64,000 nt of DNA. Origin: a virus. Both the position numbers and the translations under genes were made by a program. The notes beneath the pieces were generated by a model. That model saw nothing but the letters and a program-made list of their open reading frames with translations. It had not been told where the DNA came from and ran no database searches. Within the stretch, counting starts at the first letter, position 1. Each line of letters opens with the position of its first letter. The DNA lies in the IMG/VR virus record IMGVR_UViG_3300013195_000003, positions 41,080 through 105,079 of that record; one strand, given 5' to 3'. This document shows, one piece after another, positions 1 through 8,700 of the stretch.

Positions 1-2
1 TA

Positions 3-1076
3 GGATCGTCGAATATCCTCGAAGGTATCTATGATGTACCAGCTGGTACACTTACTGCAGATACCACATATAATGTGACCCTGAGTAATGCAAATGGAAG
101 CACTACAGAAGAGGTTACAGTTACTGTTAATGCGCTTCCTTTACCAACAGTAACAATTACCTCAGATGTTACTGCTATCAATGTTGGCGCTGATCCTGGT
201 GCTTCTATAGTGGTTGATATTAGTGGTGCTGATAGTGTTACCTATTCATCTTCTCCTGCATTTGCTGGATGGGATAATTTGTCTTCGACCACTTATACAA
301 GCACGGCAGTATCACCACCTACAACTACAACATTTACTGTTGCTGCTACAAATGCCTCAGGAACTACAACAGAGTATGTTGAGATTAGTGTGCAGCAAGC
401 TCCTACTATCGTATTGTCTGCTACTCCTGCTGTTCTTGAGATTGGTACTGGTGCAACAAACCCCGTGTCTAGTTCTACATTGACCTGGACATCTACAGAT
501 GCCACTACTGTTGTTAGTAGTAATTTCGGTGCATCGACTGTTAGCGGTACAACCACAGTTTCGCCAACAGATACTACAACTTATGAAATTGAAGTGTCTG
601 GTCCTGCACAACCTAATGCCGATGCTAGTGTTATAGTTACTGTGAACTGTACTACTGGTACAGGTACAACTTCTGCAGGTTATGGCGATACATTCTACGG
701 TTATCTGTTGTATAATGATGGAACGAAGAACGCATTTAATAATGGAAACAATCGTTACTTCGTTAGTGCTACCAATTCTTCGTATGCAAACACCACAGCT
801 GTTGGTACATATACATACGGTCAAATTGGTACACAGATTATCACTAGTTTTGAGGCTATTCTTGACAGAAGACCTGAAGATGTTGCCTTCGATGGTTGGA
901 TGAATAGCTTTATCAATAACTTCGGTACCACATATAGCAACTTGACAGATCTGAACACTGCGATCTATAATGATGCTAATGGTATCGGAGTTGGTACCAG
1001 CAATGAAATTGCACTGAGAGCATCGTACGGTGGTCTTGCAGGCAACTACAATGAATGTGATGTATTAATTGTCTAA
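3..1076 (+). CDS. Ig-like repeat virion or fibre protein, 3' part (5' end outside window)
   Basis: The frame is open from base 3, so the gene begins upstream; the GTG at 75 is internal. The visible 357 residues are Thr/Ser/Val-rich. Two bacterial Ig-like repeats can be seen (about residues 44-130 and 132-215), each ending in a TTTY/TTTF-type strand typical of surface and fibre proteins. The last 130 residues differ: a Tyr/Gly/Asn-rich stretch, then a helical segment with LDRRPEDVAFDGWMNSF, which resembles the core of DUF4214 domains (LgRxPdxxGlxyW). The next gene starts directly after its stop, so the two are probably translated together. The likely role is adhesion or fibre decoration; no enzyme motif is seen. 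Confidence 0.7.
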   Translation, partial: GSSNILEGIYDVPAGTLTADTTYNVTLSNANGSTTEEVTVTVNALPLPTVTITSDVTAINVGADPGASIVVDISGADSVTYSSSPAFAGWDNLSSTTYTSTAVSPPTTTTFTVAATNASGTTTEYVEISVQQAPTIVLSATPAVLEIGTGATNPVSSSTLTWTSTDATTVVSSNFGASTVSGTTTVSPTDTTTYEIEVSGPAQPNADASVIVTVNCTTGTGTTSAGYGDTFYGYLLYNDGTKNAFNNGNNRYFVSATNSSYANTTAVGTYTYGQIGTQIITSFEAILDRRPEDVAFDGWMNSFINNFGTTYSNLTDLNTAIYNDANGIGVGTSNEIALRASYGGLAGNYNECDVLIV

Positions 1077-1727
1077 ATGAAACCTATTACACCTATTCGT
1101 CCTGCTGAGCTGATGCTTGACGGGAATTTGACTAAATCAAACTTTGACGACTTCATTGGTGTTTGGGAAGGGTTTATGCCCAAAGCAGAATGCCAAAAAT
1201 ATATTAACTGGTTTGAAAATCTAGAGAGTAACTCTTGTGTCGTTCAACCTGGAATGGATCCTGGCGAAGTTGCCGATGGTAGATTCCAGTTTGAAATTGG
1301 TGGACTAGGGAGACTCGATAAGCAAACTTTAATTACACATCAAAACCCTGAACTGCAGCAGTGTTGCAATCAATATTTGATGTCAACCCTCGAACACTAT
1401 ATCTCTGAGTTTCCCCAGCTTGCGAATCAGTCATTGATTAGTAGCTGCATAAAAATGCAGAAGACTGAAGAAGGTGGTGGTTATCACGTCTGGCATTTTG
1501 AAGCAATGGGTCTCGATCATTCATCACGTTGTTTGGTTTGGGCGATTTATCTGAATGATGATTATGAAGGCGGCGAGACTGAGTTTTTGATGCAGAAACG
1601 TCGTGTAAATCCTCCCGCAGGAACTGTAGTTATTTGGCCAGCTGGGTTTACACACCCACACAGAGGAAACACGGTATTAAAAGGCAATAAATATATTTTG
1701 ACTGGTTGGTATTATCACAACTCGTAA
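1077..1727 (+). CDS. 2-oxoglutarate/Fe(II)-dependent dioxygenase, prolyl-4-hydroxylase-like
   Basis: 216 aa. The double-stranded beta-helix core is readable: first iron ligands H140 and E142 in WHFE, the strand motif LNDDYEGGETEF (160-170), distal ligand H195 in HPHRGN, and K205 ten residues later as the expected 2-oxoglutarate carboxylate binder. The acidic ligand is Glu instead of the usual Asp, which is uncommon and may change activity. Members of this family hydroxylate protein prolyl or other side chains using O2, Fe(II) and 2-oxoglutarate. The ATG touches the previous stop and the next gene starts 1 nt after its own stop, so it is co-translated with a structural protein and a tail-chaperone-like gene. 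A virion-protein substrate is inference. Confidence 0.85.
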   Translation: MKPITPIRPAELMLDGNLTKSNFDDFIGVWEGFMPKAECQKYINWFENLESNSCVVQPGMDPGEVADGRFQFEIGGLGRLDKQTLITHQNPELQQCCNQYLMSTLEHYISEFPQLANQSLISSCIKMQKTEEGGGYHVWHFEAMGLDHSSRCLVWAIYLNDDYEGGETEFLMQKRRVNPPAGTVVIWPAGFTHPHRGNTVLKGNKYILTGWYYHNS

Positions 1728-1728
1728 A

Positions 1729-2379
1729 ATGGCAAGAGATTTCGCAAAAGCTGACGTAGTTATTAACAATGTTCAAAAGGTGATTGGTACCTACCACGCT
1801 CCTTATGGAACTACTCTGTTCTTCCCGATTGAAGAGGAAGAGTACAATACATTAGTGGCACCTTTGCTGGTTGGTATTTGGGATGTTCCCAATGTTGATC
1901 AGCTTGAGATGTTTTATTATTGGAAATCTAGTGATGATGGTGATGGTGTAATTGAACCATCTTTTTACATCTCCGAAAACACGGAGCTCACTGATGAGAT
2001 TCCTAGGAACTATAATAAGACACCTAACAATGGTGGTCCTAGTAGAGAAGAAGGCGATAAAATTTACAATGCTCTTAGAACAAGATTAGAGCAACTTAAA
2101 ACTGAATATGAAGCAGCAGAAGCAGCCAAAATAGAGAATACTTGGAAGGAATGGAGTTATCGTGAGGATGGCACACCTTTAAATATCAAATCTCTGAAGT
2201 CTGGAAGAACTACACGTTTAAATGATTCTGACTGGACACAGATGCCAGATTCTCCTCTCTCCGAAGATGCTAAGACAGCTTGGGCGGCATATCGTCAAGA
2301 ACTGAGAGACCTTCCTGCAGCACAAGCTGATCCTTACGACCCTGATAATTTCACTGGTTGGCCAACTAGACCTTCTTGA
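1729..2379 (+). CDS. Tail-fibre assembly-chaperone-like protein
   Basis: 216 aa. The N-terminal 90 residues are unknown and acidic. A central helix (about 105-135, Glu/Ala/Lys-rich) is followed by a C-terminal domain from about 160 with R..RLNDSDWTQMPDSPLS, then WAAYRQELRDLP and a final WPTRP. This pattern (DWTQLPD...W..YRQ.LR.LP......WP..P) is the Phage_tail_APC type tail assembly chaperone signature found beside tail-fibre genes. It probably helps fold or attach one of the flanking fibre-like proteins. It lies between two hydroxylase-like genes with 1 and 3 nt gaps, so the four genes look like one translation unit. Confidence 0.75.
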   Translation: MARDFAKADVVINNVQKVIGTYHAPYGTTLFFPIEEEEYNTLVAPLLVGIWDVPNVDQLEMFYYWKSSDDGDGVIEPSFYISENTELTDEIPRNYNKTPNNGGPSREEGDKIYNALRTRLEQLKTEYEAAEAAKIENTWKEWSYREDGTPLNIKSLKSGRTTRLNDSDWTQMPDSPLSEDAKTAWAAYRQELRDLPAAQADPYDPDNFTGWPTRPS

Positions 2380-2382
2380 TTT

Positions 2383-3057
2383 ATGTTTTATCGTTATGAA
2401 CTTCTGAATCACGTCAAAGTAAATCATATAACAAATGTATTTGACACTAGTATTTGGGAAGATGGATCGAAATCTGGTAGTAAAGACAAAAAACTGAAAA
2501 ATAATCGCCAGCTTTGTAGAGACTCTGCCTTAGCGTGCTGGAGAATATTTGAAGAAGATTTTGATAATCATCCAATAGTTTATGCATCTTTAGCTACTTC
2601 TGCATACACATTGCCACACTTTTGTAAGTATGGTATCGGATGCCATTACGATTGGCACGTCGATCACACTCATATGGGCGATGGAATCGGAATACGAGCT
2701 GATGTTAGTACGACGGTATTTCTTAATGACCCTGTAGAATATGAAGGTGGGGTGTTAGAGCTTAAATTTGGAACGGAAACTCTAGAAATTAAATTGCCAG
2801 CTGGATGGGCGTTTAGTTATCCTACTGGAATAAAACACAGGGTTACGCCTATTACATCTGGAGAGAGAAGAGTAGCAGTATTGTGGTCTCAGTCACGATT
2901 CAAAGAACCTATGGATCGTATGGCATATGCAAATATTAGAGAAACATCATTAAAATATAATATTACCAGTCCAGACCATCCTGGTTGGGAGTTGCAAAAT
3001 GCCCTGGACAATGCCGAAATGCATTTACTTAGAACTAAAGGCGATCTGAGATCATAA
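2383..3057 (+). CDS. 2-oxoglutarate/Fe(II)-dependent dioxygenase, PiuC/PKHD-like
   Basis: 224 aa. All key residues are present: H92 and D94 in WHVDHT, the strand FLNDPVEYEGGVLEL (113-127), distal H152 in KHRVTPITSGERR and R162 as the 2-oxoglutarate binder ten residues on. The HRVTPITSG motif is characteristic of PKHD-type hydroxylases such as PiuC. About 55 C-terminal residues after the core are family-specific. It is not a recent duplicate of the gene at 1077, since the motifs differ (HVD against HFE, R against K). A late-type promoter site (3053-3060) overlaps its stop codon. Substrate unknown. Confidence 0.88.
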   Translation: MFYRYELLNHVKVNHITNVFDTSIWEDGSKSGSKDKKLKNNRQLCRDSALACWRIFEEDFDNHPIVYASLATSAYTLPHFCKYGIGCHYDWHVDHTHMGDGIGIRADVSTTVFLNDPVEYEGGVLELKFGTETLEIKLPAGWAFSYPTGIKHRVTPITSGERRVAVLWSQSRFKEPMDRMAYANIRETSLKYNITSPDHPGWELQNALDNAEMHLLRTKGDLRS

Positions 3058-3060
3058 ATA
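3053..3060 (+). promoter_or_regulatory. Late promoter candidate CATAAATA
   Basis: Seven of eight bases match the T4-type late site TATAAATA read by a gp55-like sigma. It lies 34 nt before the ATG at 3095, at the end of the dioxygenase gene, and would serve the giant protease gene. Confidence 0.45.
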
Positions 3061-3094
3061 ACCTTCAGGGAAAGTACTGTATTCAATTCGTGCA

Positions 3095-5716
3095 ATGAGC
3101 AATAGAATTATTGCGAGAATTTCTAAGGAAAATCAAGCTGGCGCTGTTATCGAAAGAGCAAAACAGCGTTTTACTTCACTAAAAAACACCGAAGACTTGA
3201 GTAGAGTCAAGACGGTGTTTCTTGACTTCGATTCAAAAGATGATAATTTCATCAATATACTGAAGGGAGACGAATTCCCTGAGGTCATTGGTGCTCTGTG
3301 GGATCGAGAAACTTTTATTGGTGGAGTCGAAACTCTAGAGGAACAAGTCAGTCCTGAAGGTGATGTTGTAGGAATTTTTAATTCTTTCGATAGACAAGCT
3401 GCAGCTGTTGCGGCATCTACTGAGGAAGATTCTGTTAACCTTATTGCACAGCAAATTAAACCCTCTGATTATGGTAATGTAATCCCGTATACTGTTGGTG
3501 CTGGCACTACATACTCAGTTACTGCAACTATTACCAATACTTCTAACGGTCCTAAATTTTACATTAATGGTAGTTTTGAGGCACCTGATCTCACTTTCCT
3601 TTTTCCTGGTCACGAATTAATTATTAATGTTGCTGATAATAGCAACTTCGGATATACACTTGCTTTTTCCGAAACACCTGATGGTACACATAATGGTGGT
3701 ACTGAGTATAATGTTGGTGTATCTAGAACCAACACTCCTGGTACAACTAATGCCGAAGTTCGTTTAGCAGTTTCGCAAACAACTCCTAAGCAGCTTTACA
3801 TCTACGCCCAAGAGACTCCGCGAGTGGGTCTGCGTGGTGGCGGATTCTTGAATGCTACCGATCACGGTAAAGTTGCAATGTTTAGTAAGTGGTACTTAGC
3901 ACGTATCACACAACAGCAGAATGGATTGGATTATGGTCTGTTCTCTTACACTGAGCACGGTGACGGTGTTGACTGCTATATTATTGACTCTGGTGTCCGT
4001 GGTGCATCACGTCCTACATCTGCAACAGGTGCTAACCTTCACCCTGAATTGTTCCACCCTGATTATGCAAGTGATCTGAATGATATTTCTAATCAGAACG
4101 AATATAGAGTATACGAAGTTCCTGGGTATAACTCTGGTTACACTGTTAATGGTGAGGCAGACTCTAACGAAGATGACAATGGTCACGGCACAGAGTGCGC
4201 CATTATGGTTGGTGGTTTGCAACACGGTGTTGCACGTAAGACTAGATTTTATGCTCTGAAAACTCAGGGCAGTAATGGTAGTGGACTGTTGTCCAGCTAT
4301 GTGTTTGCAATCCTTGCAATCATTAATCACAATGATCCGAACCATCCTAACTGGAAAGGTAACAACAGACCTGCTGTGGTGAACGCATCTGTTGGCGTTA
4401 ATCTTCCTTCAGAGGTTTCTCCTTTCGTTCCTCAAAACGAACCTGGATTTGATAGTGGTCCATATGAAGCTGATACAGCGATGGATGACTATGAAAATCT
4501 TGCTGTAGAGAACGGTATTGTATACGTTCGCTCTGCAGGTAACGGTTTTGGTTATAACTTCGCTTACGGTGGTTTCCAAGCTAAGTTCAACCCTGGTCCC
4601 CGTACTGCTGGTCCTCAGGACTACAGATATAATATGGAGGGTATCAGCGATAAGATTTCTGTCGGTGCTACTGCCTTCGATAATACATTCTCTGGTTTCT
4701 CGAACTATGGTCAGGGCGTTACTACCAGTGCGCCTGGTGAATCTATCTACTGCCCACATTACTACTGGAACACTAACACTCAGTACAGCTCTGTCACCAG
4801 TACTTTCTATGCATACATTAGAGGTACTTCATTCTCTGGTCCTTTGACTGCTGGTGTTGTTTGTCAGTTCCTTGGTAAGAAAGGTTATCAGAACAGAACA
4901 ACCTATGAAGGTAAGTCTGTCCCTAAGCTTGCTAAAGAATGGCTTCGTAGAAGTGTTGATTGGGATTATGAAAGAGATCAGTCACCTGTTGGCGAAGAGT
5001 ACGGTGGTGGTAGTGTCAATTTGTATCCTACTGATGACATCGATGAGATTACTCTTGACGGTGTTAATACCTTTATTAATGTTCAGGCTGGTAGTAATGA
5101 AGTTACGATTGGTCTTGGTAGCGAATTTAGTCGCTTCAATCCTGTTTTGGGTGATAAGATCCAGTTCCGTATTCCTGAAGCAATTCCTTCTACGGATGTC
5201 ATCACCGATATTTGGGTTACCAGTGATGGATCTCCAACATCAGCATATTATCAATCTGGTGGTCTGTTGAACGTTGTCACTGATAACGATCCTTCTCCTG
5301 GTCTTGCTGGTACATTCCCTTCTGGTGGTACGACTGGTTATGTTTCCACATTGTCTATTCAGAATCAAGGTTCTGGATATACAGTCGTTCCTTCAGTTTC
5401 GCTGAATGGTGGCGGTGGTGTTGGTGCTACAGCAACAGCTGACATTACATTAACTGGTGGTAACGTTACCAGTATTAACGTTGATCAGTCTGGTTCTGGA
5501 TATACTTCGGCACCTACAGTTGCAATTGTCGGTGATGGTCAAGGTGCAACAGCTGAAGCTACTATCGCATTGACTGGTGGTGGTGTTGATAGTGTTACTG
5601 TTACTAATGGTGGTTCTGGTTATAACCCTCTGAACTTGCCTGCTGTTACATTTACTGGCGGTGGGGGGAGGGATGCTACTGCAACAGCAACAGTTGTTGG
5701 TGGTATTTTTACTTAA
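3095..5716 (+). CDS. Subtilisin-like (S8) serine protease, front part of a split giant virion protein
   Basis: 873 aa before a TAA at 5714. Residues 1-125 form a helix/strand segment that could be a propeptide. Residues 131-240 form a degenerate cupredoxin-like module (Y.ING, then DNSNFGYTLAFSETPDG) lacking Cys and His ligands. The catalytic domain is complete: D298 (IIDSG), H364 (NGHGTE), oxyanion N483 (SAGNG) and S579 (GTSFSGP). From about 745 it carries GSGYT.APTV beta repeats. The stop arises inside the first copy of a 97-bp tandem duplication; removing one copy joins it in frame to the coding region that runs to 12878, giving about 3228 aa. It may mature or cut virion or host surface proteins (inference). 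Confidence 0.85.
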   Translation: MSNRIIARISKENQAGAVIERAKQRFTSLKNTEDLSRVKTVFLDFDSKDDNFINILKGDEFPEVIGALWDRETFIGGVETLEEQVSPEGDVVGIFNSFDRQAAAVAASTEEDSVNLIAQQIKPSDYGNVIPYTVGAGTTYSVTATITNTSNGPKFYINGSFEAPDLTFLFPGHELIINVADNSNFGYTLAFSETPDGTHNGGTEYNVGVSRTNTPGTTNAEVRLAVSQTTPKQLYIYAQETPRVGLRGGGFLNATDHGKVAMFSKWYLARITQQQNGLDYGLFSYTEHGDGVDCYIIDSGVRGASRPTSATGANLHPELFHPDYASDLNDISNQNEYRVYEVPGYNSGYTVNGEADSNEDDNGHGTECAIMVGGLQHGVARKTRFYALKTQGSNGSGLLSSYVFAILAIINHNDPNHPNWKGNNRPAVVNASVGVNLPSEVSPFVPQNEPGFDSGPYEADTAMDDYENLAVENGIVYVRSAGNGFGYNFAYGGFQAKFNPGPRTAGPQDYRYNMEGISDKISVGATAFDNTFSGFSNYGQGVTTSAPGESIYCPHYYWNTNTQYSSVTSTFYAYIRGTSFSGPLTAGVVCQFLGKKGYQNRTTYEGKSVPKLAKEWLRRSVDWDYERDQSPVGEEYGGGSVNLYPTDDIDEITLDGVNTFINVQAGSNEVTIGLGSEFSRFNPVLGDKIQFRIPEAIPSTDVITDIWVTSDGSPTSAYYQSGGLLNVVTDNDPSPGLAGTFPSGGTTGYVSTLSIQNQGSGYTVVPSVSLNGGGGVGATATADITLTGGNVTSINVDQSGSGYTSAPTVAIVGDGQGATAEATIALTGGGVDSVTVTNGGSGYNPLNLPAVTFTGGGGRDATATATVVGGIFT

Positions 5717-8700
5717 ATTACTATCAACAATCCTGGTTCTGGGTATTCTGAGGGACCTACAGGGTAGTGATGCTACTGCAACAGCAACAGTTGTTGATGG
5801 TATTATTACTGAAATTACTATCAACAATCCTGGTTCTGGATATTCTGAGGCACCTACAGTTGGTATTGCACAATCTGCTCCTCCGAATCAGGGTAACGTT
5901 GTACACGCACCTGATAGTGAATTTGTATCGGGTGGCGGATCTACAACCTCTGCCTCGCTGAATCAAACCACTCGTCTTCTGACTGTGGTTGCTGATAACT
6001 TACCTCAACCTGCACTGTATGGTGCTTTCCCGAATCCTAATAATAGCAATGCTATTACGGGTCAGTCTTATAACCATACTTGGGTCTATCGTGGCGGTAG
6101 AAACATTAGTGACGAGACTCCTACAGCAACAACTGATCAGGATTCTATTGGTATGGCTCTGAATGGTATTCAGCTCCGTCATTATTCGCACGGTCTTAAT
6201 ACTGACCTGCCTGATGGCACTGGTTGCCCGACTGGTTATACCTTCAATAAGATCTATAATTCCGCAGCTTTTGGTGCTGATAATGGTAGTGGTGTGACAG
6301 ATTCTTCTGGTGTCTATCACTATACCACTGGCAACTTCCTCGTCAATAGTTGGAAAGGTTCTAGTACAACCTATACTGTTACTGTCAGTGATCCTGGATC
6401 TGGTAATAAGTATTACTTAAATGGTGGATTAACACCGAACATTATTCTGACTGAGGGTAACACATACTACTTTGATCAAAGTGATGCATCCAATGGTGGT
6501 TATCCTTTCAGAGTTTCTGCAACACAAGATGGCGTTCATACACAAGGTGGTGTAGCTTACGAAATTGGTGTTCGTTATCAGGGCACTCCTGGTGATGGTC
6601 AACCTGGCACTGGTTTATATCTGCAAGTTCAACCTGATGCTCCTAACCTTTTCTACTATTGTTCATTGTATAGTGGTTACGGAAATGCTGCATCGGTTAC
6701 TACAACTAATAACACAGCTGCACTGCCCTCTCACACGACATCTGATATTATTAATGCTACCCATCACTCTCCTGTGATTGGTTATGCATATGATGGATAT
6801 CCAATTTATGGTCCTATTGGTTATGCAAGTCCTGGTTCTCCGACCACACTTGCAAGAATGCAATCTTCTTATGGTTTGAAGACGCAGCGCGATGGTCAGC
6901 AATATGCTGGTTCTACTTATAACTGGAACGTTACTACTGATGATAACTTAGATTATGATTTTACTGGGGAATCTAGTGGTACTGATGTTGCAATCACTGC
7001 TAACATCGGTGATAACCTTGTGTTCAACGTCAATGCTTCTTACACCACTGGTGGTGGCGGCGGTAGCACACCGAATACCTACAACTTAGTTGTTACTGCA
7101 TCTAGCTTCAGTGATTATACAGTTTCTGGTTCCGACAGAACTGGTAACATCAATGGTTCTGACCCTGCATTGACATTCTACGAAGGTGATACTATCAACT
7201 TCACGGTGTCTGCATCTGGTCACCCGTTCTACCTGAAGACACAAGCTGGTACTGGTACTGGCAACCAGATCTCTGGTGTTACTAACCAAGGTACTGAGTC
7301 TGGTACTGTTTCTTGGACTCCTGGTGCTGGTTCTGCTGGTACTTACTACTACCAGTGTGAGTATCACAGTAGTATGGTCGGTACGATCACTATCCAGTCT
7401 TCTGGTGGTGGCGGTGGTACAACTGTGACCCACCCGATGTGGATCCAGACAGTTCCTGCTCCTTACAACCCGACTCAGGTTGTTGGTGCTGTGACTAACA
7501 ATGGTAGTCACAATGCTACTATTCTGTGGAACACAACAACTGCTGCAGCTGGTACTTACTACTATGTGTCTGAGAATGCTCAGGCAATGACGGGTACGAT
7601 TACATTGTCCGAACCTGTTGGTTATGCACCATCTACGACTGCATATCCTATGGGATCATTCGTGGAAGATTACGAATATGTTGGAAATGGTACTCTAGAT
7701 CGCCGCAATGGTAGATTCTGCGTAACTCCTGAATTCCCAGGTGGTACTTATGCATACTTTATGACATTTGATGCATCTGCTAATCCGCAGTTCCCATATC
7801 TTTTAGGCGATCAATACTATGGTACAGCAGTAACTGAGTCTGATACTGCACCTCAAAACCCACTGTTTGAACAACCTGCATCAGGTAGTTGTACAATTGG
7901 TACCCAGATTGGTGTGGTGGATGCTGTTAATGTTATTGAACAAGGTGTTGGTTATACATACGCCAATATCGAGTTTAGTGGTGGCGGCGGCGTTGGTGCA
8001 CAAGCATCATCTAATATCTCGGTGCTGGATGGTTATGTGTCTGGTCTGACATTGGTTGATCAAGGTACAGATTATACATCTGCTCCTACTGTTGATATCG
8101 ATCCTCCAAACGTTGGTGGTGGTACTCAGGCAACAGGTGTTGCACAGATTGCCATTACTGCTGGTAACCCGAATAGTATCGACAAGCAAAGCTTCAACCA
8201 GAACTTTAATTGGAGAGGTGGTACAAACTATGCTACAGATACTATTGAAGCGAAACCACTGCGCAGTGTAAATCCCTTCGCTATTTCTAGCACGGGCGCA
8301 TTTATTTACCATTATTCTTATGAGAGTGGTCCTACTCCTGGTTGGACATACAATGCTGTTACTAACGGTAACCTTGTAGGCGAAGATGCTTACGGTGGTT
8401 TCCCCAACACTAGTAATGTTTATGGATACAACTCTAGTAAGCTGTTAGGTGCATATGGTTCTGTTGCAATTGCAGGTTCTAATTATCTCTCTAGTTCTTA
8501 TTTTGATCTCGGATATCGCACCGTCAATTATCTTGTCACTACCGCTGTAAAGACTGAAACCAGTCCTTACTACAACCAAGGTGGTACTCATCAGTATATG
8601 CTCCGTGGTGATACGTTTACTACTCCGACTGAGCAACCTCAGATTGATTTTACTAGAGGTAACACGTATATCTTTGATTTAAGTGATGCTAGTAATGATG

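Noticed and set aside
5661-5720. Programmed frameshift at the G run to join the two parts of the protease gene
   Set aside because: A slip at 5663 would still meet the out-of-frame remainder of copy 1; only loss of one 97-bp copy restores the frame, so duplication explains it better.
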